A DNA stretch of 64,000 nucleotides from assembly GCA_009746045.1 (NCBI GenBank), contig RPFO01000026.1:531328-595327 (forward strand), read 5' to 3'. Origin of the DNA: Mesostigma viride. Lineage: Eukaryota > Streptophyta > Mesostigmatophyceae > Mesostigmatales > Mesostigmataceae. The translations under genes were made by a program, and so were the position numbers. How positions within the stretch are numbered: the first letter of the stretch is position 1; every line of letters starts with the position of its first letter. Below, in pieces: positions 12,069 through 22,500 of the stretch. The notes beneath the pieces were generated by a model. The model did not search any database and was not told the origin of the DNA. It saw only the letters and a list, made by a program, of their open reading frames with translations.

Positions 12069-13511
12069 ATGGAAAGTCCCGTTACAGCCACAATGGAAAA
12101 TCCCGTTGACATCGCGCAAAAACAGGAAAAGAGAAAGCGGCAAGTGGCCGAAGCAGTCCGCCGGTGGCGGTTGAAAAAGAGGGGGAAGAAGAGGGGGACG
12201 ACTCAATGCATACGTAGTCAGGCGATGGAGGGTGGCAACGCCGCTCCCCCTATTCGTCAAGACAACGTCGGTGCGAGAAGCACCATAATGCCTGGGCGTG
12301 ATGGGTTGCACGCTTTCCGGCCAGTGCCCGGGGCTGCGAGTGTCGCCCGCCCCACGGCTATCCCCGCCTGTGCTGCAGTTCGCCCCGTCAACCCCGCTGT
12401 GATGACTCGCGACGTTGCCGTGTCGCCACTTTGTTTGGCTACCATCCCAGATCCCCCGCTGGCACCCACCGGGGCATGCCATTCGGTGCACACCAAGGAA
12501 GCATTGCACAGCAAAGGACATACCGGCGTTGCACGTGCACAAGATGCTTCCAAGCGTCCCGACGCCTGCTGCGGTACACCGAATGCGTGGGAAGCAATGC
12601 AGGCCAGGCTGGCAGAGATGACCACCTGTGCAGAAACCCGGGACATTGTTGAGCGGGGCCTGATGCGGTACCCCCACGTGAGTTTGGGGAAGCGCTTAGG
12701 CGCCGGCCTCTTTGGGTCTGTGCACCTTGTCAAGTCCACTTTACCTGGCTTTGACCATCCTCTGGTCGTGAAAGTGGCAAAGATCCCGCGCGCCACAAAC
12801 CTCGTGCACATACAGCAGGTAATTGTGGATCTGAGTGCTGGAGTGGCCAGGGAAGCTGCTCTCATGACCATTGCGGGGCGTCGAGAGGGCACCTGTCCAC
12901 GTGTCGCAGGATTGTGGGCCCCAGTTGAGACTGTAGGTGGCATAGTCATGGAGATGGTGACGGGTGACTTGAAGGCTGCCCGTGATGCCTCCGAATACAA
13001 CCGTCCCTTTGATGTGCGCACGCCTCCCATCTTGGCGAAGTGCGCCAAAGTTTTATCCAATTTGCACTCGGTTGGAATCATTCATAACGATCTTAAGTGT
13101 GACCACTTTTTGTACAAGGTTGAGGAGGGCACGGCGGAGCCAACCATCTACATTGGAGACCTGGGCCAGGCAACCAGAGTGAACGAGATGGCGCCCATGC
13201 GTGTGCCGGGGCAGTCCCGGTGGCACCCGGCCACGGTCTTGCATCCAAGTGCAAAGGCCTTGAGGGGAACGATACAAGCTCGGCCAGAGCACGATGTTTA
13301 TGCTTTCTTGGTCATGGTGGACGACCTGTTCAGGAGGTCGCCCAAGTGCTTTGTCCGCAAGGCAACGGACCCAGTTCTGTGGGAGCTGTGTAGGAAGATT
13401 GCTTTTCGACAACAATACAAGCACGATATTGTGTTACCTGACATGGCCGGGCTGGCGGACATGTTCCACAAAGCCCGCATATTCGTGCCCGATGCTTACC
13501 CCAAGCAGTAA
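12069..13511 (+). CDS. Protein-kinase-like protein, intronless
   Basis: 480 residues from ATG 12069. The first 200 residues are low complexity with a basic patch (KQEKRKRQVAEAVRRWRLKK). The kinase-like domain starts near residue 208 with a glycine loop (LGAGLFGSVHLV). It continues with a VAIK-type lysine (VVKVAK, K235), a helix-C glutamate (REAALM), a catalytic loop reading HNDLK (H339-K343) in place of HRDLK, and a metal site reading GDLGQ (D364) where most kinases have DFG. The usual loop asparagine is a histidine (DLKCDHF). The key lysine and both aspartates are present, so activity is possible, but the family is unusual. It lies inside the CACTA element with no visible partner and may be cargo. 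Its 3' end is partly duplicated downstream. Confidence 0.7.
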   Translation: MESPVTATMENPVDIAQKQEKRKRQVAEAVRRWRLKKRGKKRGTTQCIRSQAMEGGNAAPPIRQDNVGARSTIMPGRDGLHAFRPVPGAASVARPTAIPACAAVRPVNPAVMTRDVAVSPLCLATIPDPPLAPTGACHSVHTKEALHSKGHTGVARAQDASKRPDACCGTPNAWEAMQARLAEMTTCAETRDIVERGLMRYPHVSLGKRLGAGLFGSVHLVKSTLPGFDHPLVVKVAKIPRATNLVHIQQVIVDLSAGVAREAALMTIAGRREGTCPRVAGLWAPVETVGGIVMEMVTGDLKAARDASEYNRPFDVRTPPILAKCAKVLSNLHSVGIIHNDLKCDHFLYKVEEGTAEPTIYIGDLGQATRVNEMAPMRVPGQSRWHPATVLHPSAKALRGTIQARPEHDVYAFLVMVDDLFRRSPKCFVRKATDPVLWELCRKIAFRQQYKHDIVLPDMAGLADMFHKARIFVPDAYPKQ

Positions 13512-13516
13512 CCGTG

Positions 13517-13686
13517 TTGCATCCCAAGTGCAAAGGCCTTGAGGGGAACGCTACAAGCTCAGCCAGGGCACGATGTTTATGCTTTCTTCGTCATGGTGGA
13601 CGATCTGTTCAGGAGGTCGCCCAAGTGCTTTGTCCGCAAGTCAACAGACCCACTTCTCCATGAGGTGTGTAGAAAGATTGCTTACA
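13517..13686 (+). pseudogene. Partial tandem duplicate of the kinase 3' coding region
   Basis: About 170 bases closely match 13238-13404 inside the kinase gene, with roughly ten to fifteen percent differences by eye. It has no start and soon meets stops. It starts only a few bases after the kinase stop, which points to a local duplication. Confidence 0.8.
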
Positions 13687-13699
13687 TCTGTACAGTATG

Positions 13700-14391
13700 A
13701 TTACCCCATATTCATCTTAAGTGGAAGGACATATGCTACTCGTGCATGTGGTGTGTGCCCGAGTAGGTGGCAGTTTACATTCCCCCACCTGCAGGAAGTA
13801 GCCCAGAGTGTATTAAAAGCCATATGCCCCTTCTCAGGGCTATGGGGTACATATTCTCCCAGCGGAGTTATGTTACTAATTAATTAATCACACGTTCATG
13901 GCAGGGGCGAGACACATAAGTTATTATTTTTTTTTATATAATTCATCCATGTACACGTACAACGAGGGAGCTAGCACCCTACCTTGTATCACTGCCTCCC
14001 TGTTCTTACGTGCAGGGCCAAGACGTGGACAAGCACAGCCAACCTTGCCAACTTCTACCCCATGCCATGCATTGAGCTAGCTGAATGCACTTTGGCAATG
14101 TTCACAAGTTTCTGGCGTTGTGGCAGTTGGTGATTTCCAACTGGCTGCAACATCTTAAGGCTCCATTCATTGTCAATGGTATGCTGGCCAAGCCAGAGAT
14201 ATTGAGTAAGTCAGGACAAGGCCAAGAGGGCCCAGGTCATCAAGGACTTACCCCCCCCCTAGCTGCATTGGGGAAGGAGCGTGTTTGCAAACATGGGAGG
14301 CATGCTAGACAATTAGATCGCTAGGGTCGCCAGCACCATAGATATACCATACGACTGTTTGCGTCGGCCTGCCTGTATAGATAGCTTACAC
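13700..14391. other. Repeat remnants, no gene
   Basis: Contains another copy of the AGGAAGTAGCCCAGAGTGTA motif (13794) and AT-rich stretches. Short open frames have no recognisable content. Confidence 0.4.
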
Positions 14392-14597
14392 AGTTAGGTT
14401 AATATTGTGCGGAAACCTTTTTGCCACTTGGGCTTCTCAGGTTCCGCACAATATTACCGGCGATAACCACTCGCCGGACACTCAAGTTCACACCGGTGTG
14501 AACTTGAGTGTCCGGCGAGTGGTTATCGCCGGTAATATTGTGCGGAACCTGAGAAGCCCAAGTGGCAAAAAGGTTTCCGCACAATATTAACCTAACT
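14392..14597. mobile_element. Solo 206-bp perfect palindrome (unit P) with 5-bp target duplication
   Basis: Begins AGTTAGGTTAATATTG and ends with its exact reverse complement. The two 103-bp arms are perfectly complementary. Each arm contains a further inverted repeat (AATATTGTGCGGAA...TTCCGCACAATATT). TACAC flanks both sides (14387-14391 and 14598-14602). It has the same sequence as the palindromes nested in E2. Its AGTTAG...CTAACT ends match the LTR ends of E1. Confidence 0.9.
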
Positions 14598-14602
14598 TAC
14601 AC

Positions 14603-15014
14603 CGGTATAGGATTGCGTGCACCCATCCCTCCATCCACACCTTGGGGTTAATGCTCCGTGACTCCCGGCCCAACGGGAGCACGAGTTTAATTAATTCATT
14701 AATTAATTGGGTCACTTTCGTAAATCAGTGCATGCATGTACGTCCTGGCTATTATCAGAACACTTGCCCACGCTCCTTAGTATCATATGCTCACATGGGT
14801 CTTATTGCACCCACACAACTTATTGGTCCGGATTATCACGAGATCTTGTGGACAGCATGTGCTGGCAGTAAATTGCATTAAATTAGAATATGACTCCGTT
14901 GGGACATCATGTAGCACGTATTCGCTAGCATGCTGATGGGTGGGCGTGAGCGAAGCCACGAAACCTAACTAAGCTAACTCTAAGCTAATCTAAAAAATCA
15001 GGGCTCACTCAACA
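14603..15014. other. Segment without a supported gene
   Basis: No convincing coding frame or ordered repeat. It lies just 3' of the transposase gene on the minus strand and may include its 3' untranslated region. Confidence 0.3.
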
Positions 15015-16268
15015 TCAGCACCGCGCCACTTCCTCCTGGGGTGGGGTGGGGGGCTTGCCCACGGGCGCTGACGTGTGGGCCTGGACAATGGTCTGCCACC
15101 TCATCCTGTCCTGCATGGCAGTCCAAGCAAGAGCGAGGGAGGAAATGTGTTGTTCAACCAGGGCTGGGACCACTAGGTCGGCTGCCTGTAAGTGAAGAAA
15201 CAATCCACATGACTTGTCCTCGCCTGCATGTCATGCAAGTTCTTACATCGCATCTTGTAGCCACCATGACGAACCAGCAGACCCTGTTGACGACGAGACT
15301 TGAAGAAAGGAGGCGTGTCCCGGTCACAGTCATCAAGGCCGTACACCCGGTTCCCTGCGTTATGGATCAGTTCCCTGTTTCCTTCCTTCTTGCGATCCCC
15401 CTTTCTCATGGGGATTGCAGATGTGGTGCACCTGGGGTCGTGGACAGTCCCGTTGCATTGGTGGACCATCGTCACAGCAGCCGTGACACGATAAATAGGG
15501 AAGAGTTCACCGGCTACCGGTTCGGCAGCCTTCTCGAACAAGGGCAGCTGCTGGCGTCTGCTAAACTTGCCCAGTTCTTCGTACCACGTGGGCACGATCC
15601 ACAAATAGGATTTGCCATCATTCCCTTCCACTGACACTACAGCTGTGACTTCACATATCCAATGCTCTCCAGCGTCATCAGCAAGCACGTACCGACGCGG
15701 ATCCTCCGCGGCACCGACTCTGTAGTCCTGCGGCCTGTAAGCATAAGTATGCCCCACCGCCACGGTCGCCTTGTATGTGACTGCCTTGCGCCATAGCCGC
15801 ACACCCGTGGTCTTCAACTCATTCCACGTCTCCGCCGCCTCGGGAAAATACTCCTTGAAGCGATGCAAGACAATAGCCGGCGTCAAACCATGCTGCACGT
15901 GCTCCCACTCGATGACCCCATCAGTACCGTTGCGTGTGCTGCGGATCAGAAGCTTGGGGATGCCGCCAAAACATGTCCTTACCCGTCCCCCAGCACGTCC
16001 CTCGGTGTGTTCAACTGTAGGGTACGCAGCCCCGTCCGCCAATGCCACCCCCAGTGTAGCCGTGCCGCTTTGGCCGGAGAGCCAGTCCTCATGCACACCT
16101 CCACTCTTGAACAAGTACTTGGCAGCTGGGCTTGATAGCAGTGCTTCACGCGCCTGTGGAGTCAAGAACTTCTCTGGGTCCTCGAGCCCCTTGAGTATAT
16201 TATCCAACGCGTGCTGCCTCTCCCCTGCGAAAACAGCGATGCATGGTGAACGGGGCGATGTATCAATC
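15015..16268 (-). pseudogene. Transposase C-terminal exons
   Basis: From an acceptor at 16269 the frame reads IDTSPRSPCIAVFAGERQ and stays open to about 15173. It includes WICEVTAVVSVEGNDGKSYLWIVPTWYEEL, which looks like a folded C-terminal domain of algal Tnp2 relatives (inference). A short last exon (15185-15015, AADLVVPALVEQH) follows a good acceptor, but its phase with the preceding donor is not certain. Confidence 0.6.
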
Positions 16269-16342
16269 CTTGCAAACAGTACATGCAGTGAGCTAGGCTC
16301 ATTGATTCCTGAACTTAGTGCACGTTGCCCCAGGACACTCAC

Positions 16343-16399
16343 CTCGTAACCTCCTCATGGTGCCTTACAATATGCATAACGTGTACAGGGTGGGCTGTC
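16343..16399 (-). pseudogene. Transposase exon D, second part
   Basis: Resumes the frame with MTAHPVHVMHIVRHHEEV and ends in phase 2 at a GTGAGT donor. The duplication ATGCA (TGCAT on this strand) marks the E1 scar within the histidine/cysteine-rich exon. Confidence 0.65.
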
Positions 16400-16404
16400 A
16401 TGCA

Positions 16405-16812
16405 AGTTAGCTGAGATACCTCGAGGCTGACTTGTGGCCGGAGCCACACAGGGGAACATACAGTGTGACCGGAGTTATTCTGGCGGAGACAGAATAACGG
16501 TGCCGAGCGCCGGTTGTGGCGCGACGCACACACGTGTACGCAAGTTACGTAGCTAGCAACTAGTCTAGTGGACGTTGTGCGTAGTAACGTTGCTCCAGGT
16601 CTAGAAGCCTCTAGAACCTGGACACGTGGCGGACAAGTGAGCGTAGTCCAGTTGTCCTAGGGATCTCGTGTGAGTGATGTGTCCACGACATATAATGTGT
16701 GCCCACATATGGAGTGAATAATGACAAGGAACGCCCGATCCCTGGCGTTGCTGCAGCCATCATTCTCACACTGAGTCCCCAACGTCTCCGACGTACATAT
16801 ATATATCTAACT
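16405..16812 (+). repeat. E1 5' LTR
   Basis: 408 bp, ends AGTTAG and CTAACT instead of TG and CA. Identical by eye to 24075-24482. Confidence 0.9.
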
Positions 16813-16822
16813 TGGATTAGAC

Positions 16823-19300
16823 ATGGCGCCGAAGAACTCGGAAGCTAAGAACAACAATGTCCGTCCCACCCTTCAGCGGGGAGGGGCAGGAAACGGTCGG
16901 GGTCGGCCTCCCGCTAACCGGGAGCCCCCCATTACCACGAGACTGCCTTTCCCGGCGTCTCAGAGGAGAATTTCTCCTCGCAGTTCCCCACCGCGGGAGC
17001 GTGACGAAAATGTCACCTACCGCATGGTGGTGGCGGACACCCCTCGCCGGCAGCGTGAAGCTGTCGCTGCCGAGGAGTCTGCCCCCCAGGGGAACAGGGG
17101 CACCGGGACTCGCAACGAGTCCGAGGTTGCCCCGCACCTCATGCCACCCGCCCCAGGGCGACAGGTGGAAGAGGATTCCTCCTCTATGGAGGAGGGGGAG
17201 GCTTCACCCTCTCCTAGGAGAGAGGTGACCTCCGGCCAGACGAGGTCCTCGTCTGGCAACACCTCTGTCGGGAGGGCGCTGGCAGGCATGAGCCTCGGCG
17301 CGAACCCGACCCCTGCGTCCCAGGACGCAGGTGAGGTTTATGTTGACGGTTGGGGCCAGCTCCCCTTCAAGATCCCGGTGCGTAATGCACCAAACTTTTT
17401 GCCTTTCGACGGCTGGCGACTCCGCCAGCAGAGTACCCTCCCTGGCGGCTTCGTCCTGACCAAGTTCGCGGTTCAGGCGGTGGCGGCCGAGCTCCCGGAG
17501 GACGTCCATTGTCGTTTTTCGCATGTCCAGGTGGCGATTCTGATCCGGCTGTATTACTTGGCCGTGAGACAAGGTGTAACTGCTCTCGACATGTATTCGG
17601 AGGCTCGCCAGGTGGCAGCAGCCACGGTGGTGGCCAAGCCACCTCGGCCGGCCGAGGAGATGCCAAGGATGCCACCTGTCGTGCCAGTCGGCTGGGGACC
17701 TGCGACGGCATCCCCTGGTTCGGCAGCGACATCGACTGCGTCGCAGCAGCTGGCTGCAACTGTGTCGCCCCCGGCGTCGGCGGCGACCTTGCCGGCCGCG
17801 GCATCCAAGACTGCAGCACCGGTGGGCGCCCCGTCTTCTCCAGTGGTGGCAGCGACAGCGACAGCGACAGCGACAGCAGCAGCGACAGCGACAGCGGCAG
17901 CGACCCCTAGGCGGGCGGAGGGCAAGCGCCAGCCGCCTCCCCACGACACACCCGCCGCTGAGTCGGCACCGTCGGCATCAGCCGACAACACCAACGCCAT
18001 CACCACCCACCCCCCCACGAAGGCGGGTGCTTCGGCACCCCCATCGCAGTCCCAAGCCCCCGGCAGGGCCGGCAAGGGACCTGCCACGGCCCAGGCCGTG
18101 GCAAGGGATCATCCATCTCCCCCAGGGGAGGAGGATGTGGCCATGGAGACAGCCGAGGCACGCATCCCTGGGGATGACGTCGTCTCACTCCGTGAGCCAA
18201 CCCTTTGGCGCGCAGTCCAGCGCTGCGCCCAGGGTATCCAAGGGGTGGCCAGCGAGAGGCTGGACGACAGGTTGGCTGAACACACCAGCCTGTTGTGTGC
18301 GATCATCTATCATTTGCTCGATCAACCCTCGATTGAGCCGATGACCAGGAGGATGTGCGAGGCACTCCTGCCCGCCCTGCAGACCTTGCTGCGAGGCAAG
18401 AAGATCAGGGTGAACCTGGGCGTGATGGTGGAGATGGTGCAGACGTTGCACCGGGTGTGCATGCAGCAAGCAAGTATGTATCTCCCCACTTGGTTGCGTG
18501 TACAGACAGGTAGCCAGCAGGGGGGGGACGTGCAGCAGACAAGCTCATCTAGCAGTGAGGATAGTGAGGTTTCTCTCACCCCTACCTTTGAGCAATGGGA
18601 AGCAGCTAGGGCACGCAAGAGGCAGGCACAGAGTCAGGGTGTGCAGGGGGGCATGGACATGTCATCTTCACCAACACATGTTGTGCAGGCACCTAACCCC
18701 CCAGTGCAGCCAGCCACGCGTAGCAGGCCCTCACAGGTCTCACCTAGCATCCCAAACACTGCCAATGCTGCTACATCCCCAGGCAGGTCTTCTTCTCCCT
18801 CTCCCTCTTCACCATCTCAGGATTGGCCAGTCTATAACGAGCATAGGCCAATTGACAGGATTATGGTGAGGGGGCTGCCAGAGGGGTATACTAGGCAGCA
18901 GGGTGCTCAGCTTCTTCTCTCTCTCAAGCTCGCTAGGGAGGAGCTGAATATCAAGAACTGGTTTGGGGCACTCATGCAGGGTGATTTCTTCCACCAATCC
19001 AATCCCTCCATCCAGCACTTGGTATCCATATATCAGCAAAGGTATCCCAGGTGGCAGGACACACAGGGTAGGGAGCCATGGGAGAATTTTCTGCGTGATC
19101 TGCATGACCTGCTGTCTGCTCCCACCACTGTTGACATGTACTCTGCGTTTAACTGGGTGAAAACTTATAAGGTAGAAACTCAGAACTATGTAGCAGAGAT
19201 CAAGAAATGGGAACTTGCAGTGAAGGCCCACCCCGAGGTTAGCAAGCTAGATCACAAGTGGCTTGTTCATTCCCTGCTCGAGAAGCTTAACCTTGATTGA
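16823..19300 (+). CDS. gag: E1 Gag-like polyprotein (825 residues)
   Basis: ATG at 16823 lies only ten bases after the 5' LTR. The N-terminal 150 residues are charged and low complexity. Next comes a folded-looking block (WGQLPFKIPVRNAPNF to IRLYYLAVRQG), a long alanine/proline/threonine-rich stretch with TATATATA repeats, and another folded block (LYHLLDQPSIEPMTRR). The C-terminal 120 residues (MVRGLPEGYTRQQGAQLLLS to LLEKLNLD) look like a capsid-type helical region. The frame stops just before a zinc-knuckle sequence that continues in the next frame. The protein is much longer than usual Copia Gag, so the first third may be an extra domain. Confidence 0.65.
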   Translation: MAPKNSEAKNNNVRPTLQRGGAGNGRGRPPANREPPITTRLPFPASQRRISPRSSPPRERDENVTYRMVVADTPRRQREAVAAEESAPQGNRGTGTRNESEVAPHLMPPAPGRQVEEDSSSMEEGEASPSPRREVTSGQTRSSSGNTSVGRALAGMSLGANPTPASQDAGEVYVDGWGQLPFKIPVRNAPNFLPFDGWRLRQQSTLPGGFVLTKFAVQAVAAELPEDVHCRFSHVQVAILIRLYYLAVRQGVTALDMYSEARQVAAATVVAKPPRPAEEMPRMPPVVPVGWGPATASPGSAATSTASQQLAATVSPPASAATLPAAASKTAAPVGAPSSPVVAATATATATAAATATAAATPRRAEGKRQPPPHDTPAAESAPSASADNTNAITTHPPTKAGASAPPSQSQAPGRAGKGPATAQAVARDHPSPPGEEDVAMETAEARIPGDDVVSLREPTLWRAVQRCAQGIQGVASERLDDRLAEHTSLLCAIIYHLLDQPSIEPMTRRMCEALLPALQTLLRGKKIRVNLGVMVEMVQTLHRVCMQQASMYLPTWLRVQTGSQQGGDVQQTSSSSSEDSEVSLTPTFEQWEAARARKRQAQSQGVQGGMDMSSSPTHVVQAPNPPVQPATRSRPSQVSPSIPNTANAATSPGRSSSPSPSSPSQDWPVYNEHRPIDRIMVRGLPEGYTRQQGAQLLLSLKLAREELNIKNWFGALMQGDFFHQSNPSIQHLVSIYQQRYPRWQDTQGREPWENFLRDLHDLLSAPTTVDMYSAFNWVKTYKVETQNYVAEIKKWELAVKAHPEVSKLDHKWLVHSLLEKLNLD

Positions 19301-19445
19301 CAAACACAAGGAGCACCTGGCGCACCTGGAGGTGCTCTGCCACAAGTGCCTGGGACCGCCTCACGGGGACCCCGCCAAGTGCACCAAGGAGCCGTGGCAG
19401 ACTCCTCAATGTAAGTCCTCACACCCTCACACGTGTCATGATTAG
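19301..19445 (+). pseudogene. E1 zinc-knuckle segment in a shifted frame
   Basis: Reads KHKEHLAHLEVLCHKCLGPP and on to AKC, a C-x2-C-x4-H-x5-C pattern close to a retroviral-type knuckle. It is in the frame +1 to gag and the same frame as pol, but a TAG stop at 19443 separates it from pol. Either a frameshift event joins gag to this knuckle, or indels broke an originally continuous gag. Confidence 0.5.
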
Positions 19446-19508
19446 TCGTGTCCCCTACACCACCCAATATCCAGCTCCACTGCCCAGGCAGGGACACAGG
19501 ATGGGAGG

Positions 19509-22500
19509 ATGTTGACAGGATGTCAAGTTAATTCTGTTACCTCTCACTCTCCACCTTCATGCTCAGCTGTCAAGGCTGTAAGCAAGGTTGGCAAAGTGCT
19601 GAAGTATTACACAGAAACCTCTGACAGTGAACCCAGGTTCACCTCCTTGATACCCAAGGTGTCCAGGGTCATGACCCAAGCTCTTAGTAACATCAGTTAT
19701 GAGGAGCTGGCATTGCAACTGCACTTACTGTATGGTCATGAGACATGTGCAGAGGTGGTAGCAGCTGCATTGGGAGGTACGGCACTCAGGAAGGCATGTC
19801 AGCTGATCAGAAAACACTGTCAGCACTGCCAAATGTATGCACCTAAACCACCCAAGTGGCATGTAGCTACACCACCTAAGTGCAAGGGCAGAGTGGTCGG
19901 GGATGTGTTCCATATTAAGGGACAGCCCTATCTGGCTTTAAAGGACGCATGGTCCAGGTACACAGCAATAGAACCTCTCCCTGGTATGGACAAGTCTCAG
20001 TTGCACAGAGCTATATTAATAGCACAAGCCAGGTACTACCCAGTAGAAGCACTGCTGTTAGATCAGCAATTTAGTTGCCTTGCTGGGGCAGAGGGCTGTG
20101 AAGCTATAGACCTGGCTGGGCTAGAAGATCATGAGAGACAAGGTATCATTGAGAGGGCAATTAGGTCTATCAAAACCTTGGTAGCCAAAGAAGGTGAGAA
20201 CCTGTTAGCTGACAGTGGGTCATACGCTGATAGGGCACTGTGGGCTACTAAGATATGCCAGATACTCAATAGACGACCACTCCTGCAGACACCCTATGGT
20301 ATTATCACACCAGATGGGTTACAGGCTGGGATATACCCACCTGAGGTACTAGCTGTGTACAATGCACAGCGTGCCCACGCTGCCAGCAGATTGGCAGCCA
20401 AGGATGCCAAGCATCCACGCCCCTCCTTCAAGGAAGGGGACACAGTTCTCTTCTATAAGGAGTCAGGGCTAGGGAAGGTTGGGACATGGTTAGGCCCAGC
20501 CACTATCCTTAAGTTTTCCAGCACAGGCAAGACTGTGCATGTGAAACACAATGACACTGGGCATGTGCACAAGTGCTCACCTCACAGGATTAAATTGTAT
20601 TACACTCCACTGTCAGACGTGGCAGAGGAGGAAGAGCTGATGGTCGACAGCTCAGTACAGTTGCCTGGTATATCTGGAGTACCCAGTGAGTGGTTGTTTG
20701 GAACACACACTGGTGAGTGTGATAGCCACAACACATGTGCACCCCAGGTCACCCTCAGTGAGCCTAGCCAGCCACAGCAGGTTAGACCACCTGTCAATGA
20801 GGGCACTAACCAAGAAGGTGGTCAGCAAGACAGCACACCTTCAGCGGTACCAGCTCAACCCATACCTACCGTGTCCAAACATGGGCTAGCAGAAGCGGTC
20901 CGCATACTGCAAGCAGCGCATAGAGCCAAAGCTCACACTGCTGCAGGGTCAGCCAAAGTGAGTAGGGCAGGTCACAGCGACAACAATCCAGCTCTAGTCG
21001 CGGTTGACACCCAAGCTCAGGTTAGCATCATCAGTGCATTGGCTGTACCACACCTAGAGTTAGAGCCTTCCCCTTGGCAACGGGTGGCTGATTTCTCTGG
21101 GCAGGCTAGCTTGACTGTTAAAGGTCAGGTTACCTTAAACATTCTTGGTATCCCCACACCTTTTCAGGTACTGGAAGGATACACAGGAAATGCTTTGTTG
21201 GGTGATCCATTTATTTCTTACCCAGGTGTCACCATCTCTTGTGATAGGCTTGAGGTACAGGGCCTGGGTGGGGTGTCACTTGATCATTTTCAGGTACCAC
21301 TCCAGACTTTGGTTGACACACAGCCAGCCACTGTCAAATTTGTTGCACCTAAGTATGCACCTGGGCACGAGCCACGTGTGGCAGATTTGGTGCACAGTCA
21401 GAAACTGCACCCCAAAGCATTTGGATTGGGAAAGTATGATGTTGCAAAAATGTCTCCCCTCTCCTATGAACAGATTGTCCAGGACTGTCAAACTCAGGAA
21501 GGTTTCACTAAGTGGGTTGAAGCTTTTAGAAAGGCTATGGATGAATGGGTGGTTCCAGATCCACGTAGTCCCACCCACACACCTCCAGTCACTCCCTTAG
21601 AGCGTAAGCCCAACGGGAGCAAGCACCTAAGACTTAAGTTCGTGTGCAAGCACAAGCAAGCAGCAGATGGCTCTGTCATTTTCCATGCTAGGCCTTGTGT
21701 GACTGAGTTTAAGGGATCCACTGATTTGACAGAGGCAGATCTGTATACACCTGGCATTCAGCAAACTTCTCTTAAAATTTTGTTGTCTGTTTTTCTAGGG
21801 CACATCAATCAAGGTGATGATTATGTGTGCAAAGCCACTGACATTAAACGTGCATTTCTGAAAGGCTCACCTGAAATAGCTGAGCAAGTTTGGCATGGGA
21901 AGGTGTATGTGGTCAACACACCTCAGGTGTGGTCTAAGGATATCCCACAACCATTTCTGAAAGCCAACATAGGAGTGGAAGGTCTGCAATCTGCTCCTAG
22001 AATTTTCAGAATGTCAGCTCAAGCTGTGTTTGAGAAGCTAGGTGCTCGGTATGATGACATAGACCCTTGCTTCTTTGTTGTCCCTCACCCTCATGGCATG
22101 ATCATGTTTGTGTGGCATGGGGATGATCAGCTTATTGCTGGGCCTAGGCAGGCTGTGGATGATTTTATTGCCAACGTGTCTAAGTCTTTTGAGATTGGCA
22201 AGCAGCTAGAGCTGGGCACCATTGCTATTAAGTTCTGTGGCACAATGTTGCAGCTTCAGAAGCAAGCAGATCAGTGGGTCTGTGCAATGTACTCTCCATC
22301 AGATTACATGCACAGTTGTAAGGAGGTGCTGCAGACTAAAATCAAACCTTGTGACTGTCCCACCATTAGGGGCAAGCTGGGGTGGTTGTGTTCTACTTGT
22401 GCACCACACCTAGCAGTAGTCAGCAGGGTTGATGATGCAGTTCTTATGCAGGTAGGCCACAAGGCTATCAACAAGCTCCTGCAGGCTGGTCCACCCCTTA

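Noticed and set aside
14399-14590. Identical 61-codon frames on both strands, also at 33546, 34337 and 34773
   Set aside because: A perfect palindrome necessarily encodes the same peptide on both strands; nothing else supports a gene.
19411-19487. A spliced intron (GTAAGT...CCCAG) joining gag and pol in E1
   Set aside because: Good splice signals, but its 77-bp length does not bring either upstream frame into the pol frame.
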